A stretch of 64,000 nt of DNA from Monocercomonoides exilis (Eukaryota; Preaxostyla; Oxymonadida; Polymastigidae): positions 1,490,501 through 1,554,500 of the forward strand of contig LSRY02000005.1 of NCBI GenBank assembly GCA_001643675.2, given 5' to 3'. Below the pieces are notes generated by a model. The model saw only the letters and a program-made list of their open reading frames with translations, did no database searches and had not been told where the DNA came from. The position numbers were made by a program, and so were the translations under genes. Shown piece after piece: positions 21,901 through 31,660 of this stretch. The stretch's first letter is position 1; every line of letters begins with the position of its first letter.

Positions 21901-24018
21901 TGCATTTTTGATGGGAGTTCAAAGGAAAGAAATGAGGAATATTTGAATACAGGAGAAGAGATGTGCAGATGGGATGGATCTCTTGTGGATGTTGTGAAGA
22001 GTTCTGTGATGATGAAAGACACAACAATATCGAATTCAGCTGAAGGGGGAATAACAATGAGCGGAGGAGCATTGACTATTAGTGATGGAAGATTTGAGAA
22101 CAATAATCCAACTATTGAAGGATATCCATCGCTGAAAAGGAATATCATCTGTTCTAATGCTGGAACATTGAATGTGGTTAGTTTGAAAGGAGGAGATGGT
22201 TGGAAGGATAACTCATCACTCTGGATGCTGAATGACGGGTGCAGTTTTGAAGGGATTGTTTCAGAAAGGGATTCATCATTCTTCATTCCCGTTCTGGAGA
22301 GTGTGGATGCAAAAGAAGAGGCAAATAGAATGAAGCTGATATTCAAAGGGATGCTTCTTGTTCCATGCAATCTGTCATTCTCAGTTGTGAAGAGAAAAGG
22401 AGAAGAGAAAGAGATTGAAAAGCACAATTTTGTTTCAAATGGGTTTTTGTCAGAAAGGGTAGTTGAAGGAAGTGTGGGAAAAGATCTCATCAGCAATTGT
22501 GAAAATGAAGTAGAAGTGAGTGTGTGCATTGTGTTTGGGAATGCAGAATCGCCTTCATCAACAAATTCATTCATTCTGAAGAACAGAAGTGAGATTGAGC
22601 TAAAAGGAGATGAAAGAATTGTTGAAGGAGGAAAAGAAGGAAAATCGATATGGCCCATAATTGTAATAATTGTGTGCATTGTTTGTGTAATACTGCTTGT
22701 AGTCATTGTTGTTTTGGCTGTAAGATGGAGAAGAGCAAAGAATGAGAACAAAGATCTGAGAGAGATTGTGAATGACTCTGTGAAAAAGGATCCGAAACTG
22801 ATTGAGATGGTGACGATGGAGATGTCACCTGAAGCGCAGTGGAGGAGAGCGGAGAAGGAAGCAGAGAAGAAAAACGAAGAGAGGATAAAGAAAAGAATAA
22901 ATGGAAAGGAGATGGTGCATTCAGAGTCTGAAGAATATCTTCTATCTGAGAGTGGCTCCACTGAATACATTCTTGGAAAAGACTCAGACAAGATTCCACA
23001 ATGGATGCTGAAGAAGGTTGATGAGAAGGAGGAAGAAGAAGAAACAAGAAAGAGAACGCCTTCACCTTCCATTTCATCAACTTCAACAACAGATACCGAC
23101 ACAACTTTTGTTCGAGGTGAAGATCTGTGCCCAACCACCTCTTCCATGTCGAATCTGGTGGATGCAATGGCATGTTCATCTCCACACGAGAAATTGATTG
23201 TGGATTTGAGGGACTCGCTGTTCATGTTGTTGCATGGAAGGAACGAGAAAAAGGAGATGGCGATTGGCACCTTTCAGGAAAGAGAACAAACAGCTGCCCA
23301 AATCCTGTTCTGGGTGGCAAACGGAGCTCTTCATTCCTTTGACGAAATGGACAATCCTCTTTCTTCACTTGCCAATCTCAGTCCTCACATTGTGCTGTTC
23401 TCTGAACATATGGTCATCTGCATTGCGATGCACTCGGACTGTTCTTCTGATGATAGTTCAGATTCATCGTCGATCTCTTCATTGACAATTGTTTCTTCTT
23501 CGTCCAATATATCGTTGATGAGCGAAAGATTCACCGATTCTCCACCTCCATCATCCGCGTTTGAGGATGATGAAAACGCCAGAAAAGAGTTTTTGAGATG
23601 GAAGGCACCAGAGCTGCTGATGAACAAGAAGATGGGGGCAACCAAGGAGTCTGTGGTATTCTCGATTGGGATGATGCTGTGGGAGTGTCTGACGCTGCAG
23701 ATCCCGTTTGGGGAGTATGAAGGGGAAGTTGCAGGGCAGAAGATCGCAAACGGGGAGAGGCCGAGCACAGACACGATTCAAGACTCCAAGCTCACAAATT
23801 TGGTGAAGAGCATGCTTTCATCGACGGTATCAGACCGACCGTCTCTTGTATTTCTGAAAAGTGAGTGCATTCGGCTTTTCCCTCAAAACGCGTGCAACTT
23901 CACAGTTTCTGATGCAATCGACCTTGCGATGGAGTCAAACTGCAGCGAATGCAACAATGGCAGCTGCTCGACAAAGAAAAGCAGCAAGACAACAACTCAA
24001 ACGCTGGCTGAGCAGTAA
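15958..24018 (+). CDS. Giant secreted beta-helix / single-pass membrane / pseudokinase protein, copy 1
   Basis: The intronless 2686-residue protein starts at ATG 15958; the open frame upstream begins only with TTG. A hydrophobic signal peptide (SINIVALMLVVVNCC) is followed by an Asn/Ser/Thr-rich ectodomain of about 2200 residues with right-handed beta-helix features (GGALYVNC, HGGALLC, GRGGGVYLA). A CG-x-PC signature recurs at Cys 610, 1001, 1348 and 1733, each followed by a YGM/YTL-like turn, marking serial beta-helix modules. One membrane helix spans about 2231-2255, followed by RWRRAK. The cytoplasmic tail ends in a kinase-like fold: NLSPHIVLF (2473) stands where HRDLxxxN should be, RWKAPELL (2548) and GMMLWE are kept, and D2626-R-P is the subdomain XI motif. 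No Gly loop, HRD or DFG is visible, so it is a pseudokinase. Probably a surface receptor or adhesin signalling through partners. Function is inferred. Confidence 0.9.
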   Translation: MARFSTSAKVSINIVALMLVVVNCCNTSIIAVKQNQQETNWEMPESTISVENSSNKYYNKNGIGAAKDVFSSGDRVSCARTNVNIINASLCVSDLAMEPLSGCAFLAAQHHSSCTIFSSTCQIHADASHALFLSSHSSLSFSNFSLSVHQPAILSFPLFSLPQNLLPDAHSPIHTSFSISHSSFSSFISLHNPFLFSPSSSSSSSLLYRHLQIHLDLHLSDTLFTNITTAPQSTHTIPVKPTHTHNSFTTTTTITTNTNTTNTNTIPFLSLRSSLSIHSTIFFHAHNPIDGAILPNLNSPSTSLSAFNASFLHQTRSSPNVAVVHVGTESRRKRPGRLDSFDENNHRFEWCEWNDSNGDSDHGGALYVNCSNANLTITSCSFNKCSASDHGGALLCQYLLQISISKSSFTNCSATHGGANCIMFPQTNSVWTFSENRVENCSITYWCGTGWYFWLNDIPSNAQFLFTNCKCNANSGGDAAGSLSFNRPPQNKISHFSINECWFINNKLTSSSSWGGAGIYFDRTYSWMNGVKFITFCFFDGNSAANGRGNDVFFYGSDITQSPFENCGSTAPTQRVWNNNTAENAEFNSWLPLINQNKIVANDGSDVDACGEANKPCATIDYTLRCIAPFSDASLTLLDSTFTPAKTLTFRAPNTRITGNGTTTTTIVSSGILQPPNSHLQSSQSTSSFSFSLSSSSTSTSSSPDPSATSALFAQTQGSLTVSALALAHNSTNPITPILFHLSQNSPSLNLNTTTIAGTTPSSSSITTPLFFVTAGSLALNHTAITQLSLNSQSIFYLTSITAPLTLNSSNITHITSTATPASCVLSSATSPALSLSLANCTITNINSAPQNQQTATNGGCISFASSVPANSFSVSDTTFSSCCVSEDTSSGGRGGALMIEFNEVLQVSASSFSIANIMFSANKASVGRDMYFLCESFVTSVKEPLFTFMRSITEKDNSVVGHDRTHMFRDWDVDLFIFLDGYTSDTIYVDGTSGVEKVYCGLEKAPCLNANYGMGHLKRSQNIKQEIILCANSSVAGCLDVGGMSVKSKSETIVGVECQREVSGSEDCILKSTSMTEMEFIGIIVPSSFIRTMSAVIESGTQNGELHMKNCEMSVIGGNKNTIEFSLIRSTGKMVELDFVRISDVKSSVALLSISPSSGTVNEDEFRVKLLNCTIEGCSLDDSSFDGSPLMISSSVLFENSNFSNIENKGSEEGGVARVILKENEELVIKSINASSCSLLKNNGKGGFLYLDCQNCLNEKPFLFDAGISFENNKAAIGKNMFIFGKDLNSSVTNDSFKFDYPSMKDDKTLFVGSDDFHQEKDLFIFLVSYNSMEIFISSSGFDVARCGSEEEPCFTMWKGMENMEKEIGRKTIQIEVSTFIRDLFNMSNYQIKKSVKMGEENVKAILNFEKAIGSQLEYFMVNEIHLELANIQLQLVSGFDNSAKTIISNINGDLVITGCSFHSEAEVNNGFECVFVDAIGGSVEVNDLSMESCNVGNSIFAIHDSGIACHLENVHVKSFNESGGCILSIKKSEAGLKINEGSEGGINLQIDKSSFSGVKRSDNGASILESKSENKICLIVNESNITEDKAEMSEKGGDIFFTLGASGSMKMIESTISHCSCSNSTGRGGGVYLATKETGFLNFTFVGMKFSANTASVGNDIFIECFNITSQINETQFRFDLREGHYSRIDAIYGIDRCEHKEDTDLIDFVTIFQSDTIIVSSLNGSNERQCGTSTLPCHSIDYGLMHLTSDFISLMFIVEESVIVEEISLKEMSLSSKIREMCKVEVKSGIEKAKDALITTNGEVSLLRVNFVFDLNFISSHESLISPEGGILEIMNCSFDSKQQTEDGNAAFTSIPFHLINMAKGELQLDGCTISNLILHKSALSLSSPLPSVIDSFEICNSTIQTSLIDINECGQMNIDRLLAENISVEENEDSLISCLTMKKTIHLTNCTMGGVGSKTTKGKLMKLENCTDVKMDSCIFDGSSKERNEEYLNTGEEMCRWDGSLVDVVKSSVMMKDTTISNSAEGGITMSGGALTISDGRFENNNPTIEGYPSLKRNIICSNAGTLNVVSLKGGDGWKDNSSLWMLNDGCSFEGIVSERDSSFFIPVLESVDAKEEANRMKLIFKGMLLVPCNLSFSVVKRKGEEKEIEKHNFVSNGFLSERVVEGSVGKDLISNCENEVEVSVCIVFGNAESPSSTNSFILKNRSEIELKGDERIVEGGKEGKSIWPIIVIIVCIVCVILLVVIVVLAVRWRRAKNENKDLREIVNDSVKKDPKLIEMVTMEMSPEAQWRRAEKEAEKKNEERIKKRINGKEMVHSESEEYLLSESGSTEYILGKDSDKIPQWMLKKVDEKEEEEETRKRTPSPSISSTSTTDTDTTFVRGEDLCPTTSSMSNLVDAMACSSPHEKLIVDLRDSLFMLLHGRNEKKEMAIGTFQEREQTAAQILFWVANGALHSFDEMDNPLSSLANLSPHIVLFSEHMVICIAMHSDCSSDDSSDSSSISSLTIVSSSSNISLMSERFTDSPPPSSAFEDDENARKEFLRWKAPELLMNKKMGATKESVVFSIGMMLWECLTLQIPFGEYEGEVAGQKIANGERPSTDTIQDSKLTNLVKSMLSSTVSDRPSLVFLKSECIRLFPQNACNFTVSDAIDLAMESNCSECNNGSCSTKKSSKTTTQTLAEQ

Positions 24019-26069
24019 TCTCCAGTGAAGCCACTGCGTTCAACAACATTTTGGCATCTGTTTCAGGCATTCAAGAGAAAATCGGGAATTGGGGATATTG
24101 GCTGAAGCCGATTGAAAGAATTTGTGTTTGTATTTTGTTGAGTTGCGAAAAGGAAACGATGCAGCTGTGCTGATGCCAACGAATGTTTATCAGGATTCAG
24201 CGTGATTCGGATATTCAGCGTTGCGTGTATTTGTGGATGCGACTTGTTTGTTTTAATGATGTGCTTTTATTTCATAAAAGCAGAATTGGAAGTTATTTCA
24301 ATCAATACGAATTGAAAATTTAGATAACTTTTATTTTAAGAAAAATGGAATGGCTTTTGCAGAAGAATCGACATTCTCAATGGCAGGATGTGATTATTCT
24401 GTGAAATGAGTCTGTTTGTTTTATTTCATGAAAAGACTCAAAAAACATTGAAAATCTCAATACTAATTATTTTTTTCAGAAAATAATGAAAAAAACGATG
24501 AAATGTGAAAGAAAAGTGAAAAAAAGAAAAGAAAAGAAATAATTGAGAGGGATTTGAAATGAAAAAAAGGATTTTGTTCATGTTTTGTTTCCTTGTGGAG
24601 TGGTATTGAAAAAAGAAGTGAAAGAATGGGGAAAAAACTCCAAACAAATGATCCAATTAAAAATTGAAAACAAACTCGTTATTCGAGAAAAACAAATATC
24701 ATGAAGAAATCTTCTCAATGACAATCAACAGGGAATTTGAGAAACATGAGAACATTTGTTGTTTTTATTTTCATTTCTCATTTCTTTTCTCACAATGAAA
24801 TAAATCATTCAATCGGGTATTTTTAAAATATCTTGATTTTGACACCCTTCAATTTGATTGAAATATTCACACTTTGCAATCGCTGAGTTTGTTCCATATT
24901 TTCAGAGATCAGGATCTCATTTTTGTTATTTCAGCACATCTTATCTGAATCATAGAAGATCGTTCTTATCTCATTATTCTTTGGACAAATGTGGAGAACA
25001 AGTGGAGAAATCCCTTTTCCTTTTATACAAAAAAACAATATTGATGAATCAATATTCAAGGAGTTCGGAAGTTGCTTGAAATGACTTCACAGAAAATAAT
25101 GGATTGTTTATTGTTCAAACAATGAGGAATCCAGAAAGCTTGGAATGGAAGAAAGACAATAATTCACTGCACTTGGTGAATGGAAACATATTCAGCAGGA
25201 AAGATTTGAACTGGAGGGCAATTTGTGGCTTCAGAAGAGAAAGATCGAACATGGATGAATTGTGAAAACTGAGATTTTGAAAAAAAGTTAACAAGAAGCC
25301 TTGCCCAAGCATTATCTGCACTTTCCACTTCCAATAGATAACAATTTCAATTGAGAAGCTCTCTGATACCATCAACAGCTTCACAGCTCCAATTCTCCAA
25401 AATCAATTCAGATGATAATTGGAGGAGTCTGATCGAGCATTCTGAGAATGTTCCTCATTCACGGAACATGGATAAAAAAAAATATGGGAGAATGACAGTT
25501 TCATTCATTCAAGAATGAAAAATATTTGGAAATGGAAGATTGATAAAAAAATGAGTGCATTTTCTTGAGAAGAGCAGAAGATACACAAATTTTTAACAAA
25601 ATCACAGATGCTCCATGGATGAGATGAACTGAATAAGCAAAGAACAGATTCCTTTAAAACACAATGTTCAAGAGAGGAAGCACATTTCAGAAATTGTTTT
25701 CATGGCACATAAAGATAAAGATGTGCTCAAGAACAATTTGTTCATCTAAAAACAAAAATCAGGACAATGGAAGCGAACTGTTTCCTGTTGTGTTGTTGAA
25801 GCCATGTTTGAATAGTCTCATTTCAAAAGTCAACTTTTGCAGATTGCGGAGTGGTTGATAAAAAAAAAGAACGATTCTTCAGAAACATAAGTCTTTCGCA
25901 AATAAAATTGCTCACATAAATAAGCTTATTCATAGTCTTATTCAATTATGTTCTTGATTTTGGAAATTCATCCATATTTGATATCAAAGGTCAATGATTT
26001 TTCGTTGTTATTTGTTGAATGATTATTATCATTTGAAGATGAATTTGAAACGTGAATGAGACAACAAAT

Positions 26070-26108
<39 letters not shown>

Positions 26109-26504
26109 AATAAAAACTGATTTTTCAGGAAAAAAAGATGACAAACAAAAAACTATTTTTAAGCTTTTGTTGTTCATAATTATTGTGCAATTCTTTTTGA
26201 AAATTTGCAAATACAAAATATTCAAAAAAAAAAAAATAATCATCTCATAATTCATGATAAACTGTCACAATTAAATTATCAAATGCAACAAACGAACAAA
26301 CAATAAGGAGCTGGCGTCAATAATACATCACTGTTTGCTCATTTTATTTTCCATCACGTTATTTTTATGATCTTGTTGTTTTTAAGCTTTTTGAGGTTTA
26401 ACATCCTCTCTCAACATAACAGATATATATTCTTCGAAATTTTTTCGCAGAATTTTTTAACTTTTCAATTTTCCATAAGTTTTTTTGTCCCACCCACCCG
26501 ACCG

Positions 26505-26567
<63 letters not shown>

Positions 26568-27380
26568 GATTCAAATTTTCATAAATATTATGTGGACACA
26601 AAAATACTCATTTTTCATTATATTTGATTCTACTATTAAAAAGTTATTCAAATGAAATGAAAATCTTATTTAAGCTCCATTTGAATAATTCAACAATTGA
26701 AGCTATAAAACAAAATATCTTCAATAAATTATTGCATCTTTCGTTTATGAAGAATGAATTGATGATAGTGTTTTAATCATAACTTATTTTTGTGGAGTTC
26801 AACATTGAAAGGAAGAATATCATAAGCAAAATTTATATATTAATTAAAATGTTCAACACGTCTCAATTATTGAAAAAGCCTAATTTCGATATGAAAGAAA
26901 GATGAAGATGACTTTGATTATTTTCACAAAATTTCAGTTCATCAATAAAAATTCAAAATAAATATTCGGACCAAAACGACTGATTGATATTTCGCAATAA
27001 AGCATTTCCACGAACACAAGGAGCATTTTTTCTCCTTCGATAATAATAATTTGATACTATTTATTTGTGGCTATGAAACGAACTTCCACAAAACTTATAT
27101 TCTCAGATGTTTATTGTCCGCTTGAAAAATGGAACGACAACATGTGAGAATTCAAACAAATAAAACGAGTGAAAGGATTTCGATTTTATTTATTTGTTTG
27201 AAAGAGTGGAAAATTAATTAAAGAGTTCGCAAGAAGCCGAACATGGACAACAAAGGCCTTTGCTTTTAATTTAACTCAGAATCGAAAGAAGAAGAAAAAG
27301 AAATATAAGAGAATGTTCAGATCGAGATCAATTGACAAAAAGTCTTAGACAAGTTATCACAACATGATCACAAAGAAGAA
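24019..27380. other. Intergenic region with long A/T tracts, no supported gene
   Basis: AT-rich DNA. It holds an uninterrupted T34 run (26074-26107) and an A62 run (26505-26566), the latter preceded by a C-rich CCCACCCACCCGACCG stretch. Between 25080 and 25870 short open pieces in changing frames look like old coding DNA but match nothing I know. No gene, RNA or element ends could be supported. Confidence 0.5.
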
Positions 27381-27406
27381 ACAGAAACATCTGTTGAGAG
27401 ACCTTT

Positions 27407-28935
27407 GTGTATTTTTGCCAGACAAAAAGAGTGGAAGACGAAGAGGATAGCGACTGGGATTCGGAAGAGCAAGATGCACCGGACGAGAAAGAAAGAACAG
27501 ATGACTTCACTCGAATTTTTCACAGGGAGTGGCTGACTCCCCGGAGACAAGCGAGCGAGTTGAGGAAATTCTTTGAGTTCTGTGAGGCGGGATCCTTATG
27601 AATGAATGAGGACATATTGAATACGTTTGTTCCGGAGAGCGAGAAGGAGTTTTTACAGGACATACAGACACAAGCTGGAACGCGCTAGCCAGGACAGCCA
27701 TTACAACGAAGGGGAGAAGAGACTCACCAGAAGCGATCCGAGCAATCGAACTCCTCCAGCTTACCCTGGAATCGGGCTTCGAAGCAGCGAAAACGATTGT
27801 AGCACTAACGGTAAAGGAACAATGGAAGGCACACCTCATGGAAGAAGAGAAAGAAAGACTGAGAGGACTTATTTGCGCCTATGCGCTTATTGCCGACTGC
27901 ATCAGCAGAATGAACCTTCTGAAAGTTAAACCTCAGTCAAGCTGGGGGAGTGTGAAAGGTTTTCTGGAAGGAGGAATGACTAAAGGCTATTCAGAAAATT
28001 TTTGAAAGTTGTTGGAGAGCACCAGTTTTTTTCAAGAAGAGGGAGATGCAACAGGATACGGTGCATCTCCCGGTTCCACAACAGGTTTTGGGCCTGCAAC
28101 GGCCAGAAGTGGATCCCCGAGAAGATACAGTTCGTGTTGGAGCACACAGGGATTTGCATGCAGACAGCTCCAGAGAAGGTGATATAGAAGGAGCTTCACG
28201 AACTTCAGAGAAAGGATGAAGTCAACACAAGCCCCACCACAGTATACTCCAGCACCAGTTGGGAGACTTGCCCCGATCACATTCCCCCTTCCCCCAGCTC
28301 CCCCGAGGATACAGGGAGGAACAGCAACAGGAACAGCTATTGGAACGAGCCAATGTACTGAGAAGAAGAGAAAGCCACTCTTTACCGCGAGACCGAGAGA
28401 AGAGAGAGAGAGTCAAGTTCCAGCGAAATGACAACTCAACAAGAAACCGTTGCTACTGGTAAGATGAGATCAGAGACGGAAGTGCCGAAACAATACGTGA
28501 ATACCGGAGAGGCTGTGAGCTTGTAAGACCAAAGGAGTGAGAGAGAACGAGAAACTACAGGTGATCGGACGTTAGAGATATTGATAGAAGATGTGCAACA
28601 CGAGGCTACGAGAATAGAAGGAGACAACGCATATCCCCGTGTGACGGGACAGATGAGCGAGAGGAGGAACGAGAAGAGAGTCTTGAGAGCTTCTGGGACT
28701 GTTATCAAGTCCCCAATTGGGAGCACCCTGGAGGAGAGTTCGAAGACAGTAATTGCAGATATTCTCGAAGGAGAATAGAATACACAGATGCAGCATGGCT
28801 ACAAGACGCCAGAAGTGAAAATGAGAATAGTGATTGGACCACCGAAAGAGTCACTTCCGGGGAGATTAGTGAACAGGCTGAAATAGTGCAAGAAGATTGG
28901 GGGAGACAAACAAGTTAGCCGTGGTTAAAGAGCTC
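27407..28935 (+). pseudogene. Gag-like region of the YR retroelement
   Basis: Acidic then ordinary coding sequence in alternating frames: VEDEEDSDWDSEEQDAPD at the start, a helical stretch KERLRGLICAYALIADCI near 27850-27910, then Pro/Ser/Arg/Gln-rich sequence. Position immediately 5' of the RT and the composition fit a Gag (nucleocapsid-like) protein. No zinc knuckle is clear. Multiple stops and frameshifts show it is dead. Confidence 0.5.
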
Positions 28936-29009
28936 GATGGAAAAGTTCTCAGTCCCCAATTTCACTCGAGGAGAGGAAACACAAACAGGAGTTTCGGTGA
29001 ACGATAAAG

Positions 29010-30779
29010 ATGATGAACACTTATATGTTCCTCTTGAAAGAGGAATTGAAGGACAGAGTGGTGAAGCCTGTGCCAGAGTCGGAGGTGAAGTGGTTCAACA
29101 CGACGTTCATCGTTCGAAAGAAGAACGGAAAGTGGAGAAAGATCTTGGATTGCAGAACTCCAAACGAGGATGTGCAGCGAAAACACTTCAAGATGGATTT
29201 CCAGGAGACAGTGGTGGAACTCCCGGAGGAGAACGACTGGATGACAACTCTGGACATATCGAGAGCATTATAACATGCAAAGGTGGACGAGCAATTTAGT
29301 CCCTATCTGTGTTTCAGCTTTCAAAGTCAATGCTACGCTCACGTGGGGATGCCATTTGGAGCGAAAGATGCGACCAGAGTTTTCACGAAGATAATGAGAT
29401 TGGCAGCGTCATATATCAGAGAAAAGTGGAAGTTAAAGTTTGAAATATATCTGGACGACATTCTCCTCATGCATCCAGACAGCGATGCATTGAGATTGAT
29501 CTCACAGGAGATAGCCCAGTTCCTGAGAAATTTGGGCTGGATACTGTTGGAAGAGAAATTGAACTTGTTACTAACAAGGAGTGTGGAGTTTTTGGGATGG
29601 ATGTGGAATTCAGAGAAGATGGAAGTGATGCTCCAAGAGAGGAAGAGAGTGCTGCTGCTGGAGGATGTGCGAACCTGGATAACACTGGCAAAGAAGAGAA
29701 AGAGACAGAAGACGAGAGACCTGGCAGCACTCCTCGGAAGGTTGAACATCGTGAGACTGCAACACACACCAGCGAGTTTGTGGATGATGTGCATGCTTAA
29801 AATGCTGAGGCAGGCAATAGCCCGCGGAGGCTGGAAGGGAACGGTAATAGCCAACCCAATGTTGTTGGGAGAATTAACACATTGAAGGAAAATCCTGCTG
29901 GAGAACAAACGGAGGTGCCTGAAGAGAAGGAACAGACTAGCAGAACTTGCAAAGAACGCCTCAGAACTGGGGTTGAGCGCAGAATTAACAATACCGACAG
30001 AAAGCAGAAAGGAGAAGATATAAATCCACGGAAGTTGGACACCATGGGAGAGCATGCAAGCAATCAACGAGAAGGAGTCCGGAGCAGTGTTGAGGACACT
30101 AGAGAGAAAGGGAGCATGGCTGCAGCAACAGAGGATAGATCATATTCGTCTGAAGACAGACAACATGTCCACGAGATGGACGATTCAGAAGAAAAGGGGA
30201 GCGTCATCTCTCATTCCAAAACTGAGTGCATTAGAGAAGAAACTGAACAGTCTAGACATTGCAATACAAACGGAACATCTCCCGGGAGAACAGAATATAG
30301 AAGCAGATGCACTCAGCCGGATGGTGAAAAAACCGGATTATGCACTGGGGGATGAGGAAGTCGCAGAGATATTTCAAATCGTCACATCGAGATCACAAGA
30401 AATAATTTCAGAACAGATTGCTCCGGTGCCCTGAGGAAGTATTTGGAAACTCTCCTCTCTGAGAAGGGAGAGAGAGAAAGAAATGTCAGAAGGCGAGATT
30501 GTGCTTGTTTACACGTTCCTGAGAAATATTGGATAGGTGATGAAAGAGAAGATGAACGAAGCTCAGAGGGAACTTACGATCCTGATTCTACCATCCTGGC
30601 GGGGGCAGACTTGGACCGCGCTACTGCAGCCTGGGCATTTGATAAAGACCCTGGGGACCTTTCAGGAGTGCGTGATACCAGGAGCGAAGATGAGAAGGAA
30701 AGGCTGGAAACTACCCCCAGGAGAGGTAATAAGCGTTATACTGGAGAGGAGAATATCCCAGGAAGGGACCTCTTCTTAA
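29010..30779 (+). pseudogene. Reverse transcriptase-RNase H of the YR retroelement
   Basis: One reading frame (29010 onwards) carries RT motifs: FIVRKKNGKWRKILDCR, WMTTLDISRAL, CYAHVGMPFGAKDATRVFTK, the catalytic YLDDILL (about 29450), and EFLGWMWN. RNase H-like sequence follows, with LKTDNMSTRWTI near 30155 and GEQNIEADALSRM near 30290-30330. Then comes the linker ILILPSWRGQTWTALL (30567-30614) that in DIRS-type elements joins RNase H to the recombinase. The same frame is interrupted by TAA at 29271, TGA at 29883, TAA near 30020 and TGA at 30432, then lost by frameshift after 30779. Catalytic Asp residues of the RT remain, but the ORF is broken. Confidence 0.85.
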
Positions 30780-31660
30780 CGTGGGGAGAATATGTGGGAG
30801 CGAAGGACATTGCAGCAGCAATACTAAAAAATCAAAAGAGTGAGAGAGATACGTGGAAAGCACTGCGAAGATTCAAACAATTCCTAGATAGAGAGAGCAT
30901 GGATGACACTGATCAACTCACAAACAAAGATGCCAAATGGATTATGGCAGAGTTAACCGAAACGCTTTCAAATACTAACCTGTCTAGTGGAGTGATTCAT
31001 CAAACAGTTCGGAAAGTGCTGGAGTCTATTAATCTATTCAGAGAGACTAAGATGGATGTGAAAGACATTGAAATATTTCTAAAGACTTATGTGGGAGAGA
31101 AGCCGAGAAATGGCAAAAGATACAAATCGATGTGGGATCTTGCAGTTATTTCAAAATGGGCAGAAGCCACATATGATATGACGGACCCACAGATCCTCCA
31201 AAGGTGAGCTCTCATCCTGACCATGATTTTCTGCGATTGAAGATCAGCTGAGCTGGAGAGAATGAGAAGCGAGACAACGATATTTAAAGACAATATAGTA
31301 CAGACACAAGCACAAACCAAAACATCTGGAGGGGAGACTGTCAAGGTTATTATTACTGAACATCCAAACACTCGTATCGATGCTGTTTTGGCGTTCCAAC
31401 GTTGGATGGAGTTTACAAAGACAACTTTAAAGGATGAACATGTGAAGTTTGATATTTAAGAGGGACAGCCTGCAAATTTGTTGAGAATTAAGGAAGAGGA
31501 AACTGCGATTCTGAGAGAGAAAAGAATACCGGAAACTTTCACCGCGTACTCTATTAGACACGCAGTGATTACGCACTTAGAAAGATAAGAAGGAGCGGAC
31601 TGGAAGGCGATCAATGCGTATGCGAGATGGGCGCCGGGTTCGAGAGTGGCCCATTAATAC
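30740..31660 (+). pseudogene. Tyrosine recombinase of the YR retroelement
   Basis: A different frame from the RT gives an N-terminal core-binding region (FKQFLDRESMDD, SGVIHQTVRKVLESINLF, KRYKSMWDLAVISKWA) up to a stop at 31207. Beyond it come RSAELERM (around the first catalytic Arg), then YSIRHAVITHLE and RWAPGSRVAH followed by a stop and YYT. These correspond to the HxxR, H/W and Tyr boxes of tyrosine recombinases; the first His of HxxR is a Tyr here. Stops split the catalytic domain, so it is inactive. Confidence 0.75.

Larger units (their letters stand above)
27381..31660 (+). mobile_element. Decayed tyrosine-recombinase (DIRS-like) retrotransposon
   Basis: A GC-richer block than its flanks encodes, in order, Gag-like, reverse transcriptase, RNase H and tyrosine recombinase relics. 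This is the hallmark order of DIRS/Ngaro/PAT-type elements, which integrate with a recombinase instead of a DDE integrase. Every part carries stops or frameshifts. I could not fix the ends; short repeats at 32244-32334 and 32951-32972 may belong to its 3' terminal structure. Outer limits are approximate. Confidence 0.8.

Noticed and set aside
21678-23270. 530-codon open frame on the minus strand opposite the giant gene, and similar ones at 62334-63542, 18345-18830 and 16256-16530
   Set aside because: They lie antisense to the well-supported plus-strand gene and arise from its skewed codon composition; their translations are Ser/Phe-rich without domains, though both paralogues show them.
24019-24300. 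Continuation of the giant protein beyond its TAA at 24016-24018
   Set aside because: Sequence after the stop loses the kinase-like pattern and soon meets further stops; the D-R-P region and following helix already complete the domain.
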